56,530 nucleotides of DNA, taken from Plesiocystis pacifica SIR-1. GTDB taxonomy: Bacteria; Myxococcota_A; Polyangia; Nannocystales; Nannocystaceae. Below the pieces are notes generated by a model, which was not told the DNA's origin, did no database searches, and worked only from the letters and a program-made list of their open reading frames with translations. The stretch spans positions 1 to 56,530 of the forward strand of contig NZ_ABCS01000066.1 of assembly GCF_000170895.1 (NCBI RefSeq), in the 5' to 3' direction. Position 1 is the first letter of the stretch. Every line of letters begins with the position of its first letter. This document shows, piece by piece, positions 1 to 8,970 of the stretch. The translations under genes and the position numbers were made by a program.

Positions 1-692
1 CCCTGGCCTGGGACGACCGCGCCGCCGAGGTCGCGCGCCTGCACGGCGAGGACATGGTCCGCAGCGGCTTCGTCGGCCACGTCTCGCCCAACACCGGGGA
101 CCCGGCGGCCCGCTTTGCCCGGGCCAAGATCCGCGCGGAGGTCGTGCGCGAGAACGTCGCCCGCGGCTACGGCCCCAAGGGCATCCACGAGAGCTTGATG
201 AACAGCCCCGGGCACCGGGCCAACGTCATCGCCACGGACATCACCCACGTCGGGATTGGGGTGGTGTTCGGGCCGCCGGAGTCGAGCGCCGCCGATGCCC
301 CTCGGCCGGTCTTCCTGACCCAGAATTTCTTCGCCAAGCCCGGGGCGAGCACCCCGGACAAGCCCGTGCCGGCGCTGCGCGAGTCCGTCGACGGCACGCG
401 TCGCGGGGCGGGGCTGCCGGCGCTGAATTGGGACAAGGCGCTGAGCAAGCTCGCCCAGCTGCGGGCCGACGCCGGGGCGGGCGTCGGGCCCAAGATCAGC
501 GACGAGGAGTTTCAAGAGCGCGCCGGCGATACGGGGGTCCGCGGCCTCTCGATTCACCAGGTGTCCGGCTCCTTCCGGCAGTTTTTGACCCTCGATCTGT
601 GGACCGAGCTGGGCACCGACGTGCGGGTGGGGATCGGGATCGCGCAGGCTGGAGAGGCCGGCGCGGTGATGGTCATCCTCGTCGGTCGGTGA
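1..692 (+). CDS. CAP/SCP-superfamily protein, C-terminal part (5' end outside window)
   Basis: The reading frame is already open at base 3 (L-A-W-D-D-R), so the true start lies upstream. The first ~95 residues carry CAP-domain hallmarks: a W-D/A-E-V-A-R-L-H helix, a G-H-V-S-P motif, R-E-N-V-A and N-S-P-G-H-R-A-N-V followed by H-V-G-I-G-V. After a Pro-rich linker a second segment (R-R-G-A-G-L-P-A-L-N-W-D then a helix with A-Q-L-R-A-D-A) looks like a second, degenerate CAP unit without the conserved His/Glu residues. CAP proteins are usually exported and act at the surface, but a molecular role cannot be assigned here. The tandem arrangement is inferred from pattern. The stop TGA ends at 692. 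Confidence 0.75.
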   Translation, partial: LAWDDRAAEVARLHGEDMVRSGFVGHVSPNTGDPAARFARAKIRAEVVRENVARGYGPKGIHESLMNSPGHRANVIATDITHVGIGVVFGPPESSAADAPRPVFLTQNFFAKPGASTPDKPVPALRESVDGTRRGAGLPALNWDKALSKLAQLRADAGAGVGPKISDEEFQERAGDTGVRGLSIHQVSGSFRQFLTLDLWTELGTDVRVGIGIAQAGEAGAVMVILVGR

Positions 693-766
693 GTCGTGGA
701 CGTGGGGCAGGGAGGGCGTGGCGTCGTCCACGACCCTCTGAGTCGTCGAGCTCGCTCGTCATGGCT

Positions 767-772
767 TAGAGT
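767..772 (+). promoter_or_regulatory. -10-like box TAGAGT, 6 nt before the start at 779
   Basis: The hexamer TAGAGT is followed by six bases and then ATG 779. With a usual 6-8 nt distance from -10 box to transcription start, the transcript would begin at or next to the start codon (leaderless). No clear -35 and no Shine-Dalgarno sequence are visible. Confidence 0.4.
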
Positions 773-778
773 TCGGCC

Positions 779-1966
<1,188 letters not shown>

Positions 1967-1984
1967 CGCTCGGGTGACGCGGGC

Positions 1985-2647
1985 CTACTCGAACAGCCCG
2001 AGCATGGCCGAGAGCACCGAGAGCAGGATGAACACCACGACGCCGACGCGCCACAGGATCGCCGGCTTGTTGAAGGCCCAGGTCGCGCGCAGCTCCTCGA
2101 GCATGCCGCCCATCCCACCCATGCCTCCGCCCTCGTCCCAGTCGGCGAGGGGCTGGACGTCGGTGAGGCTCGGGTCGCTGGCCCGGACGCGCTCGAAGAG
2201 CTGACGGATCTGGCCGTGCACGCCCCGGGCGGCGGCGATGTTGCGCTGGGCCTTGAGCGCGGCGAACACGTCGAAGATGCCGTCGACGATGCCCTCGGCC
2301 AGGCCCCAGGTCTCGAGCTCGACCCAGCCCGACTCGGCGTGGCCGCCGAGGAGCTCGAGGGCCTTGCGCAGCGATCCCTGGGCGATGTTGACCTCGGAGA
2401 TGGCGGTGCCGACGTCCGATCGGGTCGCGTCGCCGTAGAGGCCGTCGGCGGTGTTGAAGCCGATCATGTCGAGGCGCTGGTGTCGGCTGACGGTCTCGAG
2501 GGTGCCCAGGGCGCTGGCCATGATGCGGTCGGCGGCGCGGAGCTCCTCGAGGGCCGCGCGCCGCCCTTGGAGGACGAGATCTCCGCTCCCCACCGCGTCG
2601 CTGGGGGCCGAGCCATCGCCGTGCTCCGGGGACTGCGCGCGCGTCAT
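1985..2647 (-). CDS. Hypothetical tail-anchored protein
   Basis: 220 residues without a signal peptide. The body is helical (R-A-A-L-E-E-L-R-A-A-D-R-I-M-A-S-A-L, later long A/L/E-rich helices) with a short Gly/Met-rich linker (G-G-G-M-G-G-M-G-G-M) near residue 180. It ends in one hydrophobic segment of about 20 residues (V-V-V-F-I-L-L-S-V-L-S-A-M-L-G-L-F) that would anchor the C terminus in the membrane with the body in the cytoplasm. No family is recognised. It is divergent from the phosphorylase gene, so the 150-bp space between them must hold both promoters. Confidence 0.65.
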   Translation of the reverse strand: MTRAQSPEHGDGSAPSDAVGSGDLVLQGRRAALEELRAADRIMASALGTLETVSRHQRLDMIGFNTADGLYGDATRSDVGTAISEVNIAQGSLRKALELLGGHAESGWVELETWGLAEGIVDGIFDVFAALKAQRNIAAARGVHGQIRQLFERVRASDPSLTDVQPLADWDEGGGMGGMGGMLEELRATWAFNKPAILWRVGVVVFILLSVLSAMLGLFE

Positions 2648-2653
2648 GATCGA

Positions 2654-2659
2654 GGGCTA
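2654..2659 (-). promoter_or_regulatory. Possible -10-like box TAGCCC, 6 nt before the start at 2647
   Basis: On the minus strand the hexamer TAGCCC lies six bases before ATG 2647. It departs from TAnnnT at the last base, so this is a weak member of the leaderless-promoter pattern seen elsewhere in the window. Confidence 0.2.
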
Positions 2660-2799
2660 CCACGGCGACAGCGAGGGCAGGGGAGCAAATGCGCGGGGTG
2701 CGTGGGAGCCCCGCGGGAGGCCTTGACGGGCCTGCTACCATGCCGCGCCCGCGGCACCCGAGCGGGCAGCCGAGCACCCTGCGTCGCTCGGAGGTCCCC

Positions 2800-3741
2800 A
2801 TGAGCACTCAACAGCCGCACCCCGCGTCCCCCGAAGCCCGGTCCAAGGTCGTCCTTGGCGTCATCGGAGGCTCTGGCCTCTACTCCATGGACGAGCTCGA
2901 AGAGGTCGAGGTCCGCACCCTCGAGACCCCCTTCGGCGCGCCCTCGGGCCCCTTCACCGTCGGCAAGCTGCCCCGCGGCGAGGGCCGCGAGCCCCTGACC
3001 TGCGTGTTCGTCTCGCGCCACGGGCCGGGCCACCTCGCGCTCCCCGGCGAGCTCAACTACCGGGCGAACATCTGGGGCCTCAAGCAGCTCGGCGTCACCC
3101 ACCTGCTCGCGGCCTCGGCCGTGGGCTCGCTGCGCGAGGCCATCGTGCCCGGCCACGCGGTCGTCCCCGATCAGCTCATCGACCGCACCAAGCACCGCGA
3201 GACCACCTTCTTTGGCGGGGGCTGCGTCGCCCACGTGCAGTTCGGCGACCCCATGGACGCGGGCCTGCGCGACAAGGTGCTCGAGGCCGCCGAGGCGGTC
3301 ATCGCGACCGACGACGAGGCCGAGCTGCACCGCGACGGCACCTTGCTGGTCATGGAGGGCCCGGCCTTCTCGACCCGCGCCGAGTCCGAGCTCTACCGCA
3401 GCTGGGGCTGCGACATCATCGGCATGACCGCGCTGCCCGAGGCCAAGCTCGCCCGCGAGGCCGAGATGGCCTACGCGCTCCTGGCCACGGCCACGGACTA
3501 CGACTGCTGGCACCTCAGCGAGGAGGAGGTGACCGTCGACGCGGTCATAGCGATCATGAAGGCCAACGTCGCCCGGGTCCGCAAGATCATCCTCGAGCTG
3601 GCCACGCGCCTGCCCGAGTCCTGCGAGGAGCTGCCCTGGCCGCGGGCCCTCGCGGGCGCGCTGATCACCGATCCGACCAAGATTCCCCCGGCCACGCGGG
3701 TGAGCCTGGAGCTCATCGTGGGGCACTACCTGTCGGCCTGA
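2800..3741 (+). CDS. mtnP: S-methyl-5'-thioadenosine phosphorylase (MTAP/PNP family)
   Basis: Phosphorolysis of methylthioadenosine to adenine and methylthioribose-1-phosphate, in polyamine/methionine salvage. From ATG 2800 the protein has 313 residues. It begins with the phosphate-binding loop V-I-G-G-S-G-L-Y and continues with S-R-H-G-P-G-H, the N-Y-R-A-N-I-W segment, A-S-A-V-G-S-L-R-E and the substrate-pocket motif M-E-G-P-A-F-S-T-R-A-E-S with G-M-T-A-L-P-E-A-K-L-A-R-E. Start chosen because GGAGG at 2790-2794 sits 5 nt before ATG 2800; an in-frame upstream start at 2689 would add 37 non-conserved residues. The PfkB kinase gene follows after 31 bp, probably in the same operon. Other nucleoside phosphorylases of this family (inosine, guanosine) cannot be excluded from sequence alone. 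Confidence 0.85.
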   Translation: MSTQQPHPASPEARSKVVLGVIGGSGLYSMDELEEVEVRTLETPFGAPSGPFTVGKLPRGEGREPLTCVFVSRHGPGHLALPGELNYRANIWGLKQLGVTHLLAASAVGSLREAIVPGHAVVPDQLIDRTKHRETTFFGGGCVAHVQFGDPMDAGLRDKVLEAAEAVIATDDEAELHRDGTLLVMEGPAFSTRAESELYRSWGCDIIGMTALPEAKLAREAEMAYALLATATDYDCWHLSEEEVTVDAVIAIMKANVARVRKIILELATRLPESCEELPWPRALAGALITDPTKIPPATRVSLELIVGHYLSA

Positions 3742-3772
3742 GGCCGAACGCAGAGAACGGACGAACAAGCAC

Positions 3773-4690
3773 ATGACCACCAACAGCAAGATCGTCGTCG
3801 TCGGTAGCGTGGCCGTCGACTGGGTCATCACCCCCAAGGCCGAGCGCGAAGAGAGCGTCGGCGGAGCGGCCGTGTTCTTCGCCATGGCCGCCGCGCCCTT
3901 TTGCAGCACCCAGCTCGTCGGCGTGATCGGGGACGACTTCCCGGCCCCGGCCATCGCCGACCTCGAGGCCGCGGGCGTCGATCTGGCCGGCCTCGAGCGG
4001 GCCGAGGGCAAGACCTTCCGCTGGAAGGGCCGCTACCACGCGAACATGAATTCGCGGGACACCCTCGAGACCCACCTCAACGTGTTCGAGAGCTTCTCGC
4101 CCAAGCTGCCCGAGAGCTACCAGGACGCGGACTTCCTGTTCCTCGCCAACATCCAGCCCACGCTCCAACTCGACGTGCTCGAGCAGATGGGCGGGCGGCC
4201 CAAGCTCGTCGGCCTCGACACCATGAACCTGTGGATCGACATCGCCACCGACGACCTGATCAAGGTCCTCGGCCGCGTCGACGTGCTGACCATCAACGAG
4301 GAGGAGGCCCTGCAGCTGTCGGGCGAGACCAACCTCGTGGTCGCGGCGCGCAAGATCCAGGGCATGGGCCCCAAGACCCTGGTCATCAAGCGCGGCGAGT
4401 ACGGAGCGCTGTGCTTTTGCGAGGACGGCACGCAGTTCGCGGCGCCGGCCCTGCCCCTCGAGAACGTCGTCGACCCCACGGGCGCGGGCGACAGCTTCGC
4501 GGGCGGCTTCATGGGTCACCTCGCGCGGACCGGCGATCTGTCGACGCCGAACGTGCGCAAGGCCGTGATCTGGGGCTCGACGATGGCCAGCTTCTGCGTC
4601 GAGGGCTTCTCCTACGACACGGTCCGCGGCCTGTCCCGGGAGGACGCCCAGGCCCGCTACGATCGCTTCGTCGAGCTGACGCGCTTTTAG
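3773..4690 (+). CDS. PfkB-family sugar/nucleoside kinase
   Basis: 305 residues. The PfkB signatures are an N-terminal G-G-A-A-V-F-F-A-M-A-A-A segment and the C-terminal motif D-P-T-G-A-G-D-S-F-A-G-G-F, whose Asp in G-A-G-D is the catalytic base and whose Gly residues form the anion hole. Family members phosphorylate ribose, fructose-phosphates, adenosine or other nucleosides; the substrate cannot be read from the motifs. Coupling to the methylthioadenosine phosphorylase upstream makes a purine-nucleoside or salvage-related sugar substrate the most reasonable inference. Cytoplasmic. The gene starts 31 bp after the phosphorylase stop. Confidence 0.85.
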   Translation: MTTNSKIVVVGSVAVDWVITPKAEREESVGGAAVFFAMAAAPFCSTQLVGVIGDDFPAPAIADLEAAGVDLAGLERAEGKTFRWKGRYHANMNSRDTLETHLNVFESFSPKLPESYQDADFLFLANIQPTLQLDVLEQMGGRPKLVGLDTMNLWIDIATDDLIKVLGRVDVLTINEEEALQLSGETNLVVAARKIQGMGPKTLVIKRGEYGALCFCEDGTQFAAPALPLENVVDPTGAGDSFAGGFMGHLARTGDLSTPNVRKAVIWGSTMASFCVEGFSYDTVRGLSREDAQARYDRFVELTRF

Positions 4691-5009
4691 CCTCCACCTG
4701 TCGTTGCGACCGAGCCCCCGAGCGGCTCTCAGCGGTCCCGACGTGTTGGACAGGCCCCGTGTCCGGTGCCCGTTCGACGCTCGGGACCGTGGTCTTTGGT
4801 CCAGTCGAGCCCGCGCCGGGCGGGGGCTCGGCGTAGTGACCCCCACCAAAACTGCCGGAATTAGGCCTTCTGCGCCGGGTTGTCGGGCCCTGAGCGTGGG
4901 CCTCGGACCTGACGATCTCGCCGCGGGAGGGTTTGCGTGGACACAATGTGCGCTGCCCTGATACCAACGACTCGGGCGCCGGCTGTGAGCTGCGGCGCCA
5001 GAGGACCTT
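4691..5009. other. 319-bp intergenic stretch with a GC-rich hairpin
   Basis: No convincing gene is seen. A 7-bp inverted repeat, cgagccc 4806-4812 with gggctcg 4824-4830, may end the kinase transcript although no T-tract follows it. The last ~100 bp should carry the promoter of the response-regulator gene, and AGAGGA near 5000-5005 is a ribosome-binding site for its GTG start at 5010. Confidence 0.4.
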
Positions 5010-5792
5010 GTGAGCGACTCCGATTCCAGCACCCGTTGGGCTCCCGACATCCCCGCAACTCTTGGCCGCGTGAGCCGCTCCAAGCCCAAGCTCCTCGTCG
5101 TCGAGGACATGGACGTGGTGCTCCAGACCTACCTGCGCACCTTCCGTGCGGCCGGCTATGACCCGGTCGGGTGCGAGACCAAGGCCGAGGCCCTCCGGGC
5201 CCTCCAAGACCACGCGGACTTCGACGCCGCGCTGCTCGACTTCTCCCTGCCCGACGGCACGGCCCTCGACATCCTCCCGGTGCTCCTCGACAAGAAGCCC
5301 CTGACCAAGGCCCTGGTGGTCACCGGTCAGGACGACGAGGAGGTCCCCGCCCAGCTGATGAGCGCGGGCGCCCACGGCTACATCCAAAAGCCCGTCGAGG
5401 ACTCGGCGCTGCTCTCGGGCATCGGCGCGACCGTGCGCGCGACCCAGGCGTGGCGCGTGGCCCTGGGCCAGACCGGCTCGGAGGAGCTGCCCACGCCCAC
5501 GGACGAGGAGATGCAGGGCTACCAGACCCGCCCGGTGGAGTTCGACATCCGCCACGGCCTGATGCGCCTGCAGTTCGTCGCCGGGCTCAGCCCGGTCCAG
5601 ACCATCACCGCCTGGCGCCTCTTGTGGGGCGACCCGGACCAGCGCATCGCCGAGCTGCTCGGCTGCACCAAGCGGACGGTCAAGTACCACGTGTCCCAGG
5701 TGCTCGCGCGCACCGGCGCCCGCTCGCGCTCGGACCTGCTCCGCGTCCTGCTCGAGGACGCCGGCGTGCAGGATCCCTGGGCCAAGAACTGA
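5010..5792 (+). CDS. Response regulator with receiver and LuxR-type HTH
   Basis: 260 residues from GTG 5010, which has AGAGGA about 5 nt upstream. Residues ~27-145 are a CheY-like receiver: K-L-L-V-V-E-D, the phosphoacceptor Asp in A-A-L-L-D-F-S-L-P-D-G, then V-V-T-G-Q-D and Y-I-Q-K-P. The C-terminal ~60 residues fit a LuxR/GerE helix-turn-helix (R-I-A-E-L-L-G-C-T-K-R-T-V-K-Y-H-V-S-Q-V-L-A-R-T). It is therefore a DNA-binding transcription factor controlled by phosphorylation. No kinase gene is adjacent, so it is an orphan here. The N-terminal ~25 residues look unstructured. Confidence 0.85.
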   Translation: MSDSDSSTRWAPDIPATLGRVSRSKPKLLVVEDMDVVLQTYLRTFRAAGYDPVGCETKAEALRALQDHADFDAALLDFSLPDGTALDILPVLLDKKPLTKALVVTGQDDEEVPAQLMSAGAHGYIQKPVEDSALLSGIGATVRATQAWRVALGQTGSEELPTPTDEEMQGYQTRPVEFDIRHGLMRLQFVAGLSPVQTITAWRLLWGDPDQRIAELLGCTKRTVKYHVSQVLARTGARSRSDLLRVLLEDAGVQDPWAKN

Positions 5793-5845
5793 CTGAAGCC
5801 GCGGGCGATTGAAGCTGCGCGCGTGTGCGAGCGTCGGGTCGACAC

Positions 5846-6958
5846 GTGTCTCGCGCGCTCGCAGCCCTGTTGTTTCTCGTCCTGCTCACCAGCTGCGTCG
5901 CTGGCAGCGGCGGCGTCGAGATTGGCCCCAACGGCATCGAGACCCAGGGGGACGCGGATCTCCCCGAGATGCCCAAGCTCGGCAACGGCCGGGCGTTCTT
6001 TTCGACGACCGCCGACCCGGGCGCGAGCGCGGGGCTGACCCCGATCAGCGCCGTGCGCCAGATCGGCTACCGCTTCAGCCCGAACTTCAAGTCCGACGGC
6101 AAGGTCGAGATCCTGTTCGTCCCCCTGGCCCCCGGCGGGGCGGTGCTCGACGGGAAGGTGCGCGTCAGCTTCATCGTGACCAGCAACCTGCGCTTCGAGA
6201 TCAGCGGCAGCGCGGCCATCAGCGCGGTGCGCCCGGCCCCGGGCGGGCGGCCCACGCAGGTGGTCATCGACATCGACGGCAGCTCGAGCATGCGCCGCAG
6301 CGATCCCAAGCGCGAGCGCGTGCGCGCGGCCAAGCGCTTCGTCGAGACCCTGAGCCGCGTCGACAAGCGCAACCAGTTCGGGGTCATCGAGTTCAACACG
6401 ACGGTCGAGGAGCGGGCCCCCATGGGCAGCGGCATGAAGGCGACCAGCGACGCCATCCAGGCCGTCGACGCCGTCGGCAGCACGGCGCTCTACACCTCGC
6501 TGATCCGCTCCATCGACGCCCTCGAGGGCTCGGGCAAGACGGGCTACCGCCGGGCCATCCTCGTGCTCACCGACGGCAAGGACACCGCCAGCTCCCACGG
6601 GGTCGCTACGGTCATCAACCGGGCCAAGGCCGCCAAGGTGCGCATCTACGTCGTCTCCCTCGGCGGCGCCGGGGACCAAAAGGGCCTGGGCTACGTCGGG
6701 CCCATGCAGCGCCTGACCACGGAGACCGGCGGGGTGTTCACCCACGTCGACCGGGCCGACGATCTGGTCGCCCGCTTCGACGCTATCGCCGTCGCCCAGA
6801 CCCAGGGCTGGATCGAGGCCGAGGTCCAGCTGCGCGGGCCCAAGGGCAAGCCCGGGGCGTTCACGGCCTTTTCCAAGCTGAAGCTCGAGATGATCGTCGA
6901 GGCCGGCGGGGCGGCGGCCAAGCCCAAGCCCATCGAGTTCGTGGTGCCTTTCTTCTGA
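5846..6958 (+). CDS. VWA-domain lipoprotein
   Basis: 370 residues from GTG 5846, a start that places a compact signal peptide before the lipobox L-L-T-S-C (Cys17); an in-frame GTG at 5825 would add seven residues. Residues ~135-320 are a von Willebrand factor A domain with a complete-looking MIDAS: D-G-S-S-S (Asp144, Ser146, Ser148), a Thr in G-S-T-A-L-Y-T-S-L and the Asp in V-L-T-D-G-K-D. VWA domains bind protein ligands through a divalent metal. The N-terminal ~130 residues resemble the beta-sheet region that precedes VWA in secreted bacterial proteins. Likely a cell-surface adhesion or scaffold lipoprotein; partner unknown. Confidence 0.82.
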   Translation: MSRALAALLFLVLLTSCVAGSGGVEIGPNGIETQGDADLPEMPKLGNGRAFFSTTADPGASAGLTPISAVRQIGYRFSPNFKSDGKVEILFVPLAPGGAVLDGKVRVSFIVTSNLRFEISGSAAISAVRPAPGGRPTQVVIDIDGSSSMRRSDPKRERVRAAKRFVETLSRVDKRNQFGVIEFNTTVEERAPMGSGMKATSDAIQAVDAVGSTALYTSLIRSIDALEGSGKTGYRRAILVLTDGKDTASSHGVATVINRAKAAKVRIYVVSLGGAGDQKGLGYVGPMQRLTTETGGVFTHVDRADDLVARFDAIAVAQTQGWIEAEVQLRGPKGKPGAFTAFSKLKLEMIVEAGGAAAKPKPIEFVVPFF

Positions 6959-6975
6959 GGTGCTAGGTCTGCGGC

Positions 6976-7379
6976 GTGGCCCGATCCCTAGCTGGCGCGC
7001 GGCGTCGTCGTGCGCGCTGGGGAGCCGCGCTCGCGGTCGTCTTGGTGTTGCTCGGTGGGGGGCTGTGGTGGTGGGGTTCCGCCGGGGGCAGGCCAGGTTG
7101 GCGGGATGACCTCGATGGCTCGGAGCCGGCGAGCGAGGGTCCGAGGCTGCGGTGGTCGAAGCTGGCGGTGATCGAGGGCGACGCCAGCGAGTTCGACCCG
7201 AGCGAGACCGACGCGCCGAGCTTCGCGGCTTGGACCATGGAGCGCTGCACTGGCAGCGCCGCGAGGCGGACGGGCGAGTGCTCCTCTACGGGTCGCTGGC
7301 CTGGGAGCGCGCGCCCTTGTCCGCGCAGGCGATCCGCGACGAGCACGGCGTGTTTTTGGGGGTCGGCGCGGTCGAGTGA
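6976..7379 (+). pseudogene. Small single-span membrane protein interrupted by a frameshift
   Basis: GTG 6976 opens a frame with a basic N terminus (R-R-R-R-A-R-W) and one membrane segment (A-V-V-L-V-L-L-G-G-G-L-W-W-W). The sensible sequence then runs as far as F-A-A-W-T-M-E near 7240. There the frame loses its character, while the frame shifted by -1 becomes protein-like (A-L-H-W-Q-R-R-E-A-D-G-R-V-L-L-Y-G-S) and stops naturally at 7377-7379. Restoring one base near 7242 would join them into a ~134-residue protein ending V-G-A-V-E. No family recognised. It may be a real mutation or a sequencing error. Confidence 0.55.
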
Positions 7380-7389
7380 GGCGGTCGAG

Positions 7390-8970
7390 CTAGGCCGCCA
7401 GCCCGGTCAGCAGGGCGTAGACCGTCCCCAAGACTACGCACAGGGAGATGGCGACGGGTCCTGCCAGCGGCCAGCTCGCGGCCATCTCCGGGGTGACCTC
7501 GAGCACCGAGCGCGGCGCCTCCCCGCGCGCGCCGCTGCGGTCGAGCAGGCTGACGATGGCGATGGCGACCAGCGAGGCGCCGAAGCTGATGGCGTAGCCG
7601 TGGAGCCAGTGCAGCCCGGGGGGCTCGCCGAAGGTGAAGAAGGAGTAGCAGCCCAGGCCGACGGCCATGCCCGCGATCGCGCCCTTGGCCGTCGCCCGCT
7701 TCCACGCTAGGCCGGCCAGGAACACGGCGATGATCGGCACGCTGTAGAGGCCGTTGATCTTCTGCAGGTAGGCGAAGATCGAGCCCGCGTTGGCGAGGGC
7801 GGGGGCCAGAGCCATGGCCGCGATGGCGACGGCGATGGCGAAGCGCTGGCCGGCGCGCACGGTGCTGGGGTCGTCGGCCTGGGGGTCGATGTAGGTCTGG
7901 TAGAACTCGAGGGAGAACAGGGTCGAGGCGCTGTTGAGGGCGCTGTTGAAGGAGCTGAGGATCGAGCCGACGAGGACCGCGGCGAACAGGCCGAGGGACC
8001 AGTCGGGGAGCACGCGGCGGACCACGGCGGGGTAGGCCTGGTCGTTGGCGGTGAGCTCGAGGCCCGGGAGGTGCAGGGCGACCAGGCCCGGGATGCACAG
8101 CATGAGCGGGCCGAGCAGCTTGAGGCCGGCGGCGAACAATACGCCGCGTTGGCCGTCGGCGAGGGTGCGCGCACCCAGGGCGCGCTGGACGATGACCTGG
8201 TTGGTCGACCAGTAAAACAGCTGGATCAGCATCATGCCCGTGAGCAGGGTCGGCCAGGGCACGGAGCTCTCGGGGCCGCCGAGGACCACGAAGCGCTCGG
8301 GGTGGTCGCGCAGCAGGGCCTGCAGGCCGCCCAGGGCCGAGCCTTCGCCGAGCTCGGCGAGGGCGAGGGCGGGCACGGCGAGGCCGCCGACGAGCAGCCC
8401 GACGCCGTTGATGGTGTCGCTCACGGCCACGGACTTGAGCCCGCCGAACACCGCGTAGCCGGCCCCGAGCAGGCCGACGCCCGTGCTGATCACCGCCAGG
8501 GGCAGCTGCAGATCGAACATGCCGATCAGCGCCAGCGAGCCCGTGTAGAGCACCACCGGGGCGAGCACGGTGACGTAGCCGAGCAGGAAGAGCAGCGAGA
8601 CCACCCCGCGCACGCGGTAGTCGAAGCACTCCTCGAGGAAGGCCGGGGTCGTGGTGAAGCCCGAGCGGAAGTAGCGGGGCAGGAAGGTCAGGGCGGTGAC
8701 GACCATGGCCACGGCCGCGAGGGCCTCCCAGGCCATGGCGACGAGGTTGCCGTCCCCGAACACCGCGCCGTTGAGGCCGACGAGCTGCTCCGTGGACAGG
8801 TTGGTCAGCAGCAAGGAGCCCGCGACCACCGGCCAGGTCAGGGCCCGGCCGCCGCTGAAGTACTCCTCGGCCGCGTCCTTCGCCACGTCGAGGCGGCGCA
8901 CCCACAGCCGGGTGAGCACGGCGACGGTCGCCGTTGCGACCACGAAGCTGACGATGGCGAAGGCGCTCAT
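7390..8970 (-). CDS. Sodium:solute symporter (SSS family)
   Basis: 526 residues with about 13 hydrophobic segments throughout. The family pattern is clear: an N-terminal helix, E-E-Y-F-S-G-G-R-A-L-T-W-P-V-V-A-G-S-L, then T-N-L-S-T-E-Q-L-V-G-L-N-G, the A-W-E segment and further helices such as Y-G-A-G-Y-A-V-F-G-G-L-K-S-V and S-F-N-S-A-L-N-S-A-S-T. SSS members co-transport sugars, amino acids or vitamins with sodium; the layout resembles the glucose/galactose (vSGLT-like) branch. The ATG overlaps the stop of the GH63 gene by four bases (ATGA), so the two are translationally coupled. I infer uptake of the sugar released by that hydrolase. Confidence 0.88.
   Translation of the reverse strand: MSAFAIVSFVVATATVAVLTRLWVRRLDVAKDAAEEYFSGGRALTWPVVAGSLLLTNLSTEQLVGLNGAVFGDGNLVAMAWEALAAVAMVVTALTFLPRYFRSGFTTTPAFLEECFDYRVRGVVSLLFLLGYVTVLAPVVLYTGSLALIGMFDLQLPLAVISTGVGLLGAGYAVFGGLKSVAVSDTINGVGLLVGGLAVPALALAELGEGSALGGLQALLRDHPERFVVLGGPESSVPWPTLLTGMMLIQLFYWSTNQVIVQRALGARTLADGQRGVLFAAGLKLLGPLMLCIPGLVALHLPGLELTANDQAYPAVVRRVLPDWSLGLFAAVLVGSILSSFNSALNSASTLFSLEFYQTYIDPQADDPSTVRAGQRFAIAVAIAAMALAPALANAGSIFAYLQKINGLYSVPIIAVFLAGLAWKRATAKGAIAGMAVGLGCYSFFTFGEPPGLHWLHGYAISFGASLVAIAIVSLLDRSGARGEAPRSVLEVTPEMAASWPLAGPVAISLCVVLGTVYALLTGLAA

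Noticed and set aside
1968..2003. Inverted repeat gctcggg/cccgagc between convergent genes as a terminator
   Set aside because: The 22-nt loop and overlap with the minus-strand coding end make it weak.
4806..4830. GC hairpin after the PfkB gene as a firm terminator
   Set aside because: The stem is only 7 bp with an 11-nt loop and no T-tract, common by chance at this GC content.
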